Numbered from the stretch's first letter, positions 1 to 6,003 are shown. The stretch is 8,914 nt of DNA from Thermoleophilaceae bacterium (GCA_013696905.1 JACCXP010000094.1:1-8914), one strand, 5' to 3'. Program-made: numbers and translations. Notes: generated by a model from the sequence alone, not told the origin.

Positions 1-204
1 GAGGAGCGTGGCCGGGCCAACTACACATCCGAGGGCGTGACCGGAGCCCTGGGGGGCGGCGTTGCGGAGTACGCCGACTACGCGGCGGCAGAGCGGCGGC
101 TCGGCTTCGAGCGCTACACCGGCGAGGGCGACTGGGAGGTCTCACTGGGCACGAAGATCTCCCCGCATGCGCTCGACATCTACCCATCACGGGGCGGGGC
201 GTGA
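1..204 (+). CDS. 3' end of a probable DUF4178-family protein (partial)
   Basis: The frame is open from the first base of the window and ends at TGA 202-204, giving the last 67 residues of a protein whose start lies outside. The visible part is soluble and slightly acidic, with aromatic-rich segments (EYADY, GFERY, GDWEVSLG) and the ending ALDIYPSRGGA. The pattern of a short strand with a tryptophan, a conserved glycine and a closing 'iyP' resembles, from memory, the C-terminus of DUF4178 proteins. These are encoded next to DUF4247, DUF350 and speE-like genes in actinobacteria, which fits the genes downstream. The function of DUF4178 is unknown. The stop overlaps the next gene's GTG as GTGA, so the two are probably translated together. 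That the frame is coding is fairly sure; the family name is tentative. Confidence 0.6.
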   Translation, partial: EERGRANYTSEGVTGALGGGVAEYADYAAAERRLGFERYTGEGDWEVSLGTKISPHALDIYPSRGGA

Positions 205-518
205 GCCCGGAGGAGCAGCTCGCCTCGCAGGGTGCAGCGGCGGCCGAGACCACGCTCCAGGCCGCCGAGGCGACCGAGCGGCGCCTGCGCGAGCAGATCA
301 ACGACTTGGTGAAGGCCAGGGCACGCGCCGACTCGGAGCGGATCCGCCTGAAGGAGCGGTCCAAGCTGCGCGGCGCAGAGCCGATGCTCGAGACGGTCGC
401 CGATCGCTACGCGCACCAGTCCGAGCGCTTGGACGGCGAGATCGAGAGCCTTCGCACCTCGCTGCGCGAGCAGGAGGCGGCCACGGAGGCGGCGCGCGCC
501 GACGAGGCCGGCGCCTGA
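201..518 (+). CDS. Small coiled-coil protein of unknown function
   Basis: This 105-residue protein starts at GTG 201, which overlaps the preceding stop (GTGA), and ends at TGA 516-518. I do not recognise a family. It is almost entirely charged and helical, rich in Glu, Arg and Ala, with no cysteine and no membrane segment. Residues about 4-55 and 63-101 look like two amphipathic coiled-coil helices, with a break near Gly-Ala-Glu-Pro (58-61). This suggests a cytoplasmic helical hairpin that oligomerises or acts as an adaptor. PspA-like proteins are also coiled coils and have been linked to related DUF350/polyamine clusters, but this one is far too short and shows no PspA signature. Its position in the operon suggests it works with the DUF2617/DUF4247/DUF350/SpeE set. 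The next gene begins inside its stop codon (CTGA). Confidence 0.7.
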   Translation: MSPEEQLASQGAAAAETTLQAAEATERRLREQINDLVKARARADSERIRLKERSKLRGAEPMLETVADRYAHQSERLDGEIESLRTSLREQEAATEAARADEAGA

Positions 519-1024
519 CCGGCCTGCGCGAGATCGCCGCTCCCTTCGCCGACGCGAGGGCGAGCGACCTCGCACTCGCGCTCGGCGGCGGGCCGCGGCC
601 GGCGCTCGAGTGGCTGCGACCGACGTGTAAGGGATGGGAGATCGAGCTTCGGATACTCGGCTGCTCGCACCAGGTCCTCGTCGGCCCCGACGGGGTCGAG
701 CTATCGGAGGTCGTGGCCTGCCTGCCGGAGACCGACGGCGAGCTGCCCGGCAGGCTGTCGTCCTCGTGCCCCGGCGGTGAGTATTCGTTCTCCTCACGGC
801 GCATGCTCCTCGCGCCCGACGGGCACGAGCGCCGCTCGGCGACGCTGCTGGCGCGGCTGTCGGCGGAGCCCCGGGCGCTCGTCGGGCTGTTTCCCGGGCT
901 GCGGAATGCCTTCACCGCGATCCGCTTTCGCGCGACGGGCCCGACGCTCGCCTGGGACACGTGGCATTCCTATCCGCAGACGCGGGAGCTGGTGCACACC
1001 GCCAGCGCCCTGCGGCGACGATGA
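515..1024 (+). CDS. DUF2617 family protein, probable CTG start
   Basis: The product is about 169 residues and ends at TGA 1022-1024. Family-like features are an N-terminal PFADARASDLAL segment, LRILGCSHQVLVG, VACLPE, a GEYSFSSRRMLL strand, LVGLFPG and a C-terminal WDTWHSYPQTRELVHT. Together these match my memory of DUF2617, an uncharacterised actinobacterial family of similar size. It is soluble with no signal peptide. The start is odd: between the upstream gene and codon 515 there is no plausible ATG, GTG or TTG, and none follows until a GTG inside the conserved VVACLP segment. CTG 515-517 overlaps the preceding TGA (CTGA), has GAGG at 504-507 seven bases upstream, and gives the expected N-terminus. 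CTG 524 is an alternative, as is a -1 frameshift from the upstream gene. Its 3' end overlaps the next gene's ATG (ATGA). Confidence 0.75.
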   Translation: MTGLREIAAPFADARASDLALALGGGPRPALEWLRPTCKGWEIELRILGCSHQVLVGPDGVELSEVVACLPETDGELPGRLSSSCPGGEYSFSSRRMLLAPDGHERRSATLLARLSAEPRALVGLFPGLRNAFTAIRFRATGPTLAWDTWHSYPQTRELVHTASALRRR

Positions 1025-1443
1025 TCCCCCGTTCGTCCTCCGCCCTGGTCGTGGCCCTGGCCATTGTGCTGCTCGCCGGGTGCGGGCTGGACGCCTCCGT
1101 GCGCAACCACGTGCGGGACAACTACCGCTTCGAGCGCGAGGAGCGGACCCGTGAGGGGCGCTCGCTCGTCTACCGCTCCGACCAGCCGCCCACCCGCACA
1201 GCGGCCGAGATCGCCGGCGCTCGTCCGCCCGCCGACCGGCGCAACACCGCCTCGGGCGTCTTCCTGCGCTACTCGAAGGACTTCGTGGGCGTGGTCCCCG
1301 ACGGGCGCGGCGGCTCGCGGATCATGGTCGACGACGAGCGGCGCGGCTACAGCCACTTCTACCCCTACGTCGGCGGCTTCTGGGGCACGTACTCAGGACC
1401 GGGCGAGTCCTTCCGGGGCGGCGGTCCAGGCGGCGGCAAGTGA
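1021..1443 (+). CDS. DUF4247 family lipoprotein
   Basis: This 140-residue protein starts at ATG 1021, overlapping the previous stop as ATGA. Residues 1-20 form a lipoprotein signal peptide (basic start, hydrophobic VVALAIVLLAG) followed by lipobox Cys21 (LLAGC), so the mature protein should be lipid-anchored outside the cytoplasmic membrane. The body carries DUF4247-like features: a VRNHVRDNYRF segment, a run with Ala/Ile before a Pro-Pro, GVFLRYSKDFVGVVP at about 79-93, and a glycine- and tyrosine-rich C-terminus (YVGGFWGTY, then GGGPGGGK). The biochemical role of the family is unknown. It is repeatedly found beside DUF350 and speE-like genes in actinobacteria (remembered example: the mycobacterial Rv2598-Rv2601 neighbourhood). 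The family call is fairly secure; the function is open. Confidence 0.8.
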   Translation: MIPRSSSALVVALAIVLLAGCGLDASVRNHVRDNYRFEREERTREGRSLVYRSDQPPTRTAAEIAGARPPADRRNTASGVFLRYSKDFVGVVPDGRGGSRIMVDDERRGYSHFYPYVGGFWGTYSGPGESFRGGGPGGGK

Positions 1444-2135
1444 TGCCACGGCTCGTCGCGACGCTCCTGGCCGTGATCGCGCTGCTGTGCTTCCCGGCGA
1501 CGAGCGCGGCCGTTCCGATCGTCGAGCAGGCCGACGCCGATGAGCTCGCCCAGGCGCTCGCCGAGGCCACCGACGAGCAGGACGTCTGCTACGGCTGGGA
1601 GGTGCAGGTGCAGGACGAGTCGGGCGGTCCCGGGGGGCTCGAGGCCGGCTCCTCGCAGGGTCCAGGCCGGCCGCTCGACCGCGCCGGCTGCCGGCGCTAC
1701 GCGGTGCTTCAGGCCGGCGTCGTCTACACCAGCGAGACCTCGGAGTCCGAGGACAGCGTCTCCTCCTTCGGGATCGACTCGAACCTGCCGCGACCCCCGA
1801 CCACGGGACAGCTCGCCGAGCTCGGCTACGACGAGAGCAGCCTCCTCTCGGAGGACGACGACCAGGCCGTGATCGACATGACCGGCGTGCTGCCGCTGCT
1901 CGTGGCCGAGGCCGGGCTCGCCCCCTACGTGCCCTTCGAGGCGCCCACCGAGCCGATCCCCGCTGCCGACCGGCCGACCGACAGCCCGTCGAGTGACTGG
2001 TGGCGGGCCTACTGGTGGGTGGCGGCGCTGGGAGCGCTCGGCGCCGGGCTCCTCGTGCTCGTAGCGGGGGCCGGAGTGATGTCGGTGCTTCGCGGGCGCG
2101 CGGCCGAGCGCGGTCCCGGTTCCAGGGTCAGCTAA
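1440..2135 (+). CDS. Exported protein with C-terminal membrane anchor
   Basis: The protein is 230-231 residues. It can start at GTG 1440 or at the adjacent ATG 1443, both overlapping the previous stop (GTGATG). Residues 1-24 look like a cleavable signal peptide (LVATLLAVIALLCFPA, then TSAA). The exported part of about 165 residues is acidic and has two cysteines (Cys50 and Cys84), which could form a disulfide outside the cell. A proline- and acid-rich stalk (about 168-186) leads to a Trp-rich boundary (DWWRAYWW) and one membrane helix at about 191-214, followed by a short basic tail. This is a type I membrane topology. I do not recognise a domain. The mycobacterial speE cluster also includes a membrane protein of about this size (Rv2597, from memory), but homology is not established here. 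Confidence 0.75.
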   Translation: MMPRLVATLLAVIALLCFPATSAAVPIVEQADADELAQALAEATDEQDVCYGWEVQVQDESGGPGGLEAGSSQGPGRPLDRAGCRRYAVLQAGVVYTSETSESEDSVSSFGIDSNLPRPPTTGQLAELGYDESSLLSEDDDQAVIDMTGVLPLLVAEAGLAPYVPFEAPTEPIPAADRPTDSPSSDWWRAYWWVAALGALGAGLLVLVAGAGVMSVLRGRAAERGPGSRVS

Positions 2136-2137
2136 GC

Positions 2138-2143
2138 GAGGAG
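2138..2143 (+). promoter_or_regulatory. Ribosome binding site of the DUF350 gene
   Basis: GAGGAG lies eight bases before ATG 2152 and just after the previous stop at 2133-2135. It is the clearest Shine-Dalgarno in the operon and fixes the start of the DUF350 protein. This gene may therefore be translated more independently than its overlapping upstream neighbours. Confidence 0.7.
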
Positions 2144-2151
2144 ACGAGACG

Positions 2152-2574
2152 ATGAACGACTACCTGATCGACCTGGCGGGCGGGCTGCTCTACGGGGTCG
2201 AGGGGCTCGCCCTGCTCGTGCTCGGCTACTTCGTGATCGACCTGGTGATCCCCGGCAACCTCGGCAAGGTGCTCGTGCACGACCGCAGCCGCGACGCGGG
2301 CCTGATCACGGCCGCCGCCCTGCTCGGCATCGGCGCGATCGTCAGCGTCGCGATCTGGAACGCCGAGGGCAACCTCGGGCAGGGCCTGGCCCAGGCGGGC
2401 GGCTACGGGGTGGTCGGAATCGTGCTGATGGGCGTCTCGTTCAAGGTCATCGACGTGATCACCCCCGACCGGCTGGGCCACATCATCGCCGGGGAGGGCG
2501 ATCAGCCGGTGACCTACATGATCGCCGCCGCGCTGATCTCGCTGGGTGCGATCCTGGCGGCGGCGATCTCCTAG
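2152..2574 (+). CDS. DUF350 family integral membrane protein
   Basis: This 140-residue protein has four hydrophobic helices: about 7-34, 49-67, 78-98 and 119-139. They are arranged as two similar halves, as expected for DUF350, where each repeat has two helices. The loop between helices 1 and 2 (VIPGNLGKVLVHDRSRDAG) and the loop after helix 3 (VITPDRLGHIIAGEGDQP) look like copies of the same motif, with a Pro, a Leu-Gly and a charged turn. DUF350 proteins have no proven activity. They occur beside polyamine-related enzymes, for example E. coli YjfL near the glutathionylspermidine-synthase-like YjfC, and beside speE-like genes in actinobacteria. The next gene starts within a few bases of its stop, supporting a functional pair with the membrane SpeE. 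The start is fixed by ATG 2152 and GAGGAG upstream. Confidence 0.88.
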   Translation: MNDYLIDLAGGLLYGVEGLALLVLGYFVIDLVIPGNLGKVLVHDRSRDAGLITAAALLGIGAIVSVAIWNAEGNLGQGLAQAGGYGVVGIVLMGVSFKVIDVITPDRLGHIIAGEGDQPVTYMIAAALISLGAILAAAIS

Positions 2575-2578
2575 TCCC

Positions 2579-4150
2579 GTGACGGCGGTGTCCGCCCCGC
2601 CTGTGGCCGCTGCGCGACCGCCGCTCCCGGTCAGCGAGCGCCGCGCCCGCGCCCTGCTGCTCTTCTGCGTCCTGACGGTGGCGGTATGCGGCTTCGTCTA
2701 CGAGCTGGTGATCATCGCGCTCGGCACGTACCTGTTCGGCAACTCGATCTTCCAGGTGTCGATCGTGCTGGCGTCGTTCGTGTCGTCGATGGGGCTCGGA
2801 GCCCTGTTGGCCAAGCCGATGCTCGGGCGGGCCGTCGAGGCCTTCGTCGCGGTCGAGGCGGCCGTTGCCCTGGCGGGCGGAAGCTCGGCGATGCTGCTGT
2901 ACGCCTCCTTCGCCTGGCTCGACCTTTACCAGCCGACGATGATCGTCGTGGCCGCGCTGATCGGCGTCCTCGTGGGCTGCGAGATCCCGCTCCTGATGTC
3001 CCTGCTGGGGCGCCTGGGTCGCCGCGAGCCGGGCTCGTCGGTGGCCGACCTGCTGGCCGCCGACTACCTCGGCGCCGTCGTCGCCGGGCTTGCCTTCCCC
3101 TTCCTGATCCTGCCGTTCCTGGGTCAGATCCAGGGCGCTCTGGCGGTCGGCGCCGTGAACTCGCTGGCCGGGCTGCTGATCCTGTGGCTGTTCGCACGCG
3201 AGCTGACGCGTAGGGCGCGAGTCGTGGCGAGCGCCGCGCTCGTGGCCGTGCTCGGGGCGCTTGCGCTGGCGGCGGCGCTTGCCGCCCCGTTCGAGGTCTC
3301 GGCCCGCCAGAGCCTCTACGACGACCCGATCGTCCACTCCGAGCGCACCCGCTACCAGGACGTGGTGATGACCCACGAGCGCGGCACCGACGACCTGCGC
3401 CTGTTCCTGAACGGCGACCTGCAGTTCTCGTCCAAGGACGAGTACCGCTACCACGAGTCGCTCGTGCATCCGGCGATGGCCGGGCGCCACCGGTCCGTGC
3501 TGGTGCTCGGGGGCGGCGACGGCCTGGCGCTGCGCGAGCTGCTGCGCTACCCCGATCTGCGCCGCGCGGTGGAGGTCGAGCTCGACCCACGCATGCTCGA
3601 TCTTGCCCGCCACGACCAGCGCCTGGCCGAGCTCAACGGCCGTAGCCTCTTCGATCCGCGTGTCGAGGTCGTGCAGGGCGACGCGTTCTCCTGGCTGCGC
3701 TCGCGGGCGGAGCGCTTCGACGTGGTGCTGCTCGACTTCCCGGACCCCGACGACGCCGGCACGGCGAAGCTCTACTCGGCCGAGATGTATGAGCTCGTGA
3801 GGGCCGCGCTCGCCCCGGGCGGCCGGGTCGTCGTGCAGGCCGGGTCGCCCTATTTCGCGCCCGAGGCCTTCTGGTCGATCGAGCGAACGCTGCGCACCGC
3901 CGGCCTGCACACGCGGCCCTACCACGTGGACGTGCCGAGCTTCGGCGACTGGGGCTTCGTGATGGCCGCGGTCGGGGGCCCGCCGGCGCTCGAGCTGGCC
4001 GCACCGGCGCCGCTTCGCTTCCTCGACCGCGGCGTGCTCGAGGCGGCGGCGCGGTTTCCGCGCGACCGCTCGCGGCTGCCCGTCGAGCCCTCGACGCTCG
4101 ATCGGCCCCGGATCCTCGAGTACGAGCGACGGGGATGGCGCGACTACTGA
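2579..4150 (+). CDS. speE: Membrane-anchored spermidine synthase-like aminopropyltransferase
   Basis: The product is 523 residues when started at GTG 2579, four bases after the DUF350 stop; GTG 2588 is an alternative. An N-terminal half with about seven membrane helices (roughly 26-49, 58-79, 87-109, 118-140, 159-180, 185-206, 217-239) is joined to a C-terminal Rossmann methyltransferase-like domain of the polyamine synthase type. That domain carries the cofactor loop LGGGDG (GGGDG at 311-315), the acidic VELDPRM strand end, VVQGDAF, and DFPDP at 386-390 in place of the usual catalytic D-x-x-D-P. YSAEMYEL, SPYFAPEAFWSI and PSFGDWGF follow as in the long actinobacterial SpeE proteins, which are of equal length. 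Soluble SpeE transfers an aminopropyl group from decarboxylated AdoMet to putrescine; whether this membrane form does so is unproven. No AdoMet decarboxylase gene is visible nearby. No clear Shine-Dalgarno precedes the start, consistent with coupling to the DUF350 gene. Confidence 0.87.
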   Translation: MTAVSAPPVAAARPPLPVSERRARALLLFCVLTVAVCGFVYELVIIALGTYLFGNSIFQVSIVLASFVSSMGLGALLAKPMLGRAVEAFVAVEAAVALAGGSSAMLLYASFAWLDLYQPTMIVVAALIGVLVGCEIPLLMSLLGRLGRREPGSSVADLLAADYLGAVVAGLAFPFLILPFLGQIQGALAVGAVNSLAGLLILWLFARELTRRARVVASAALVAVLGALALAAALAAPFEVSARQSLYDDPIVHSERTRYQDVVMTHERGTDDLRLFLNGDLQFSSKDEYRYHESLVHPAMAGRHRSVLVLGGGDGLALRELLRYPDLRRAVEVELDPRMLDLARHDQRLAELNGRSLFDPRVEVVQGDAFSWLRSRAERFDVVLLDFPDPDDAGTAKLYSAEMYELVRAALAPGGRVVVQAGSPYFAPEAFWSIERTLRTAGLHTRPYHVDVPSFGDWGFVMAAVGGPPALELAAPAPLRFLDRGVLEAAARFPRDRSRLPVEPSTLDRPRILEYERRGWRDY

Positions 4151-4154
4151 AGGC

Positions 4155-4160
4155 TACGAT
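4155..4160 (+). promoter_or_regulatory. Putative -10 box for a leaderless transcript
   Basis: TACGAT fits the actinobacterial -10 pattern TAnnnT and ends six bases before GTG 4167. That spacing would place transcription initiation at or next to the start codon, giving a leaderless mRNA. There is no Shine-Dalgarno in the 16 bases between the speE-like stop and this GTG, which agrees with that reading. I could not see a clear -35 element. Confidence 0.45.
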
Positions 4161-4166
4161 CGCTCT

Positions 4167-4349
4167 GTGAGCTCGTCTTCGACCACGAGGACCGCGGCCG
4201 GCATCGTCCTTGGGGCGGTGCTCATCGGCGGTGTGCTCGTGTCGGGGACCGATCTGCGAGTGGAGTATCTCGGACCGGTGATGGTCTACGCCGTAGCGCT
4301 CGCGACGGTGGTCGCGCTGCTGCTGGCCCCGGCAGGGAAGGCTCGTTAG
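4167..4349 (+). CDS. Small two-helix membrane protein, hypothetical
   Basis: This 60-residue protein starts at GTG 4167 and ends at TAG 4347-4349. After a Ser/Thr-rich start it has two hydrophobic helices, about 10-26 (AAGIVLGAVLIGGVLV) and 37-54 (PVMVYAVALATVVALLL), linked by a short charged loop (SGTDLRVEYLG). It ends in a basic tail (GKAR). No family is recognised. The upstream -10-like box and lack of a ribosome binding site suggest separate, leaderless expression rather than membership of the upstream operon. Its stop overlaps the stop of the convergent corA gene. Coding status is supported by the sensible membrane layout and GC-rich third positions, but a gene this short remains uncertain. 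Confidence 0.6.
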   Translation: MSSSSTTRTAAGIVLGAVLIGGVLVSGTDLRVEYLGPVMVYAVALATVVALLLAPAGKAR

Positions 4350-5380
4350 AGCCAGCCGATGAGCTTGAAGCGCCTGTGCAGCGCGGCGCAGACGATCAAG
4401 ATGATCGCAAGCACGAGCGGGTAGCCGAAGCGCCACCTGAGCTCGGGCATGTACGCGAAGTTCATTCCGTAGATGCCGACGATCATCGTTGGCACGGCGA
4501 TGATGGCCACCCAGGCCGAGATCTTGCGGAGATCCTGATTGTCGCGGACGGTGAGTTGCGCGAGGTTGGCCTGCAGCACGCCGGCCAAGATCTCGTCGAA
4601 GCCGTGGATGCGCTCGCTGTCGCGGACGAGATGGTCTTGGACGTCGCGGAAGTAGTCGCCTGTGCGCGGGTCGAGGGGCAGTCCAGTCTGGCTCTCGGTC
4701 AGGCGCTGAATCGGCACGATGAGTGGGGTCACCGCGCGCCTGAACTCGAGCACCTCTCGCTTGAGCCTGTAGATGCGCTCGGCCGGGTTCGTTCCGGATC
4801 CTGAGAAGACCTCGGCCTCGACCTCCTCGATGTCCACCTCGAAGCCGTCGATCACGCCGGCGTAGTCGTCCACCACCCGGTCGGCGACCGCGTAGAGCAC
4901 GGAGCTCGGCCCCAACCGGAGCAGGTCGGGGTGCGCTTCGAGGTCCTCGCGCAGGTCGTGCAGCGGGCTGCCTTGGCCGTGGCGGACGGTCACGACGAAG
5001 TTCGCCCCGACGAACATCAGGACCTCGCCGATCTCGACCAGATCCTCACTATCGATGTAGCGAGCGGTCTTCAGAACCAGCAGCAGAGAGTTCCCGAACG
5101 TCTCGAGCTTCGGTCGCTGATGGGCGTGAATGGCGTCTTCGATCGCGAGCGGGTGCAGTCGGAAGTGCTCGCCCACCGTCTCTATGACGTCCGGGCTCGC
5201 GTCGTGAAGCCCGATCCACACGAAGCCGTCGGTGCAAGCCGCCGCCTGCTGGAGAGCTGTCTCGAGCTCGATACGCCCGCCGAGCCGCTTCCCGCCGTCG
5301 TACAGGCCACAGTCGACGACCGCGCTACCGATCTCCTTGGCGCTCAGGGACTTGGCGACGACCTTGCTCGTCCCCGACAT
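4346..5380 (-). CDS. corA: CorA-family magnesium/divalent cation transporter
   Basis: This 344-residue protein starts at ATG (5380-5378), supported by GGAGG seven bases upstream, and ends at TAA (4348-4346). Residues 1-285 form the cytoplasmic alpha/beta and long-helix part of CorA: FVWIGLHD and HPLAIEDAIHAHQRPKLE are family motifs, and the long helices run through about 140-280. The C-terminus has two membrane helices (about 288-308 and 319-336), with the signature YGMN at 304-307 at the end of the first and a periplasmic MPEL loop. CorA forms a pentameric Mg2+ (also Co2+/Ni2+) channel in the cytoplasmic membrane. A basic tail (HRRFKLIGWL) ends the protein on the cytoplasmic side. It follows the zinc-ribbon-like gene on the same strand after 158 bases. 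Thermotoga-type CorA is the closest in layout; some relatives carry other divalent ions. Confidence 0.93.
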   Translation of the reverse strand: MSGTSKVVAKSLSAKEIGSAVVDCGLYDGGKRLGGRIELETALQQAAACTDGFVWIGLHDASPDVIETVGEHFRLHPLAIEDAIHAHQRPKLETFGNSLLLVLKTARYIDSEDLVEIGEVLMFVGANFVVTVRHGQGSPLHDLREDLEAHPDLLRLGPSSVLYAVADRVVDDYAGVIDGFEVDIEEVEAEVFSGSGTNPAERIYRLKREVLEFRRAVTPLIVPIQRLTESQTGLPLDPRTGDYFRDVQDHLVRDSERIHGFDEILAGVLQANLAQLTVRDNQDLRKISAWVAIIAVPTMIVGIYGMNFAYMPELRWRFGYPLVLAIILIVCAALHRRFKLIGWL

Positions 5381-5538
5381 GGATTCGCCTCCGCCGCCGT
5401 TGCCCGCCCGGTGCGATGAGTCCCGGCGAGGCATGGGAAACCGCGAGAAGCCATCGGAGGGCACGCTGGAAGAGTATGCCGAGCGCGTTGCCACCTGCCG
5501 GCGGAGCAAGCCGGCGAGGCCAGAGGAGAACTGGTGGC
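5381..5538. other. Intergenic region between the zinc-ribbon-like gene and corA
   Basis: These 158 bases separate two minus-strand genes. They hold a 6-bp inverted repeat (GCCGGC at 5497-5502 and 5510-5515, seven-base loop) shortly after the upstream gene's stop, without a following T tract, so a terminator is doubtful. A weak minus-strand -10-like hexamer (CATACT, at 5478-5473) could serve corA, but no matching -35 is seen. The genes may be co-transcribed or corA may have its own promoter; the sequence does not decide. Confidence 0.35.
5388..5392 (-). promoter_or_regulatory. Ribosome binding site of corA
   Basis: On the minus strand this reads GGAGG, seven bases before ATG 5380. It decides the start: the frame stays open for about 140 more codons upstream, but that extension is not CorA-like and overlaps another gene. 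Confidence 0.7.
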
Positions 5539-5988
5539 CTAGAAGTCCATCGGCATGATCGCGCCCGCGTCGAGGGCGCTCACGAAGCGGTCGATCTCCT
5601 CGGCCATGTTGGCGCAGGTGAGCTGGCGCAGGTCGTTCATCAGCGCCTCGGTGCCGAGGTCGAGGACTTCGTCGAAGCGATCGACGATGTCCTGGCCGAA
5701 GACCGCATCGAGCGTCCACTCGCAGTCGGGGCAGCGCAGCGTGACGCGCCACTGGCGCGCGCGTGACTCCTCCCAGCTCGTCGGGTAGACGAGCTCCGAG
5801 GCGCACTCGCGGCAGATGTGGAGGTCGGGGTCGCCATCGCGCTCGGGGCCGCTGGGCTGGGGAAGCCCGGCGGGGCGCGGCGAGGCGATCTCAGACACCG
5901 CGTCCGAGAAGTAGACGACGTCGATCGTCTTGCCGCTCGGCAGCACGATGCGCTTGACGTGGTGGCCTTGGTTTGGGGGGATCGACAT
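5539..5988 (-). CDS. Conserved hypothetical protein with CxxC zinc-ribbon-like motif
   Basis: The protein has 149 residues and starts at ATG (5988-5986), with AAGGAGA eight bases upstream; it ends at TAG (5541-5539). Residues about 10-30 ([20 protein letters not shown]) form a short beta-rich segment, then a Pro-rich linker (37-55). Two CxxC knuckles follow, Cys59-Cys62 (CREC) and Cys86-Cys89 (CPDC), consistent with one zinc ribbon. The C-terminal 60 residues are helical and acidic ([21 protein letters not shown], then [13 protein letters not shown]). No membrane segment or signal is present. I do not recognise a named family; proteins of this style occur in Thermoleophilia. It is divergently placed from dcd with 97 bases between starts. 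A role in regulation or protein/nucleic-acid binding is possible but not shown. Confidence 0.8.
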   Translation of the reverse strand: MSIPPNQGHHVKRIVLPSGKTIDVVYFSDAVSEIASPRPAGLPQPSGPERDGDPDLHICRECASELVYPTSWEESRARQWRVTLRCPDCEWTLDAVFGQDIVDRFDEVLDLGTEALMNDLRQLTCANMAEEIDRFVSALDAGAIMPMDF

Positions 5989-5996
5989 GGTCCAGG

Positions 5997-6003
5997 TCTC
6001 CTT
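5997..6003 (-). promoter_or_regulatory. Ribosome binding site of the zinc-ribbon-like gene
   Basis: The minus strand reads AAGGAGA, eight bases before ATG 5988. It is the strongest Shine-Dalgarno in the window and rules out the longer upstream extension of this frame, which would run into dcd. Confidence 0.75.

Noticed and set aside
62..514. Upstream extension of the DUF2617 frame to TTG 62
   Set aside because: The extension is low-complexity Arg/Gly/Ala sequence lying over the coding frames of two other genes.
298..960. 220-codon minus-strand frame
   Set aside because: It lies opposite the coiled-coil and DUF2617 genes, is Ser/Arg/Pro-rich and shows no family features.
2483..3925. 480-codon open frame on the minus strand opposite the speE-like gene
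   Set aside because: It is a shadow of a clearly recognised plus-strand gene. Its translation is Arg/Gln/His-rich without domains, as expected opposite GC-rich coding DNA.
3633..4436. 267-codon minus-strand frame across the end of the speE-like gene
   Set aside because: The composition is Arg/Ala-rich and domain-free. It crosses recognised genes on both strands.
5497..5515. Hairpin after the zinc-ribbon-like gene as an intrinsic terminator
   Set aside because: The stem is only 6 bp and no T run follows on the minus strand; such stems are common by chance here.
5381..5806. N-terminal extension of corA to 5806
   Set aside because: The extension overlaps the zinc-ribbon-like gene, is not CorA-like, and a good ribosome binding site precedes ATG 5380.
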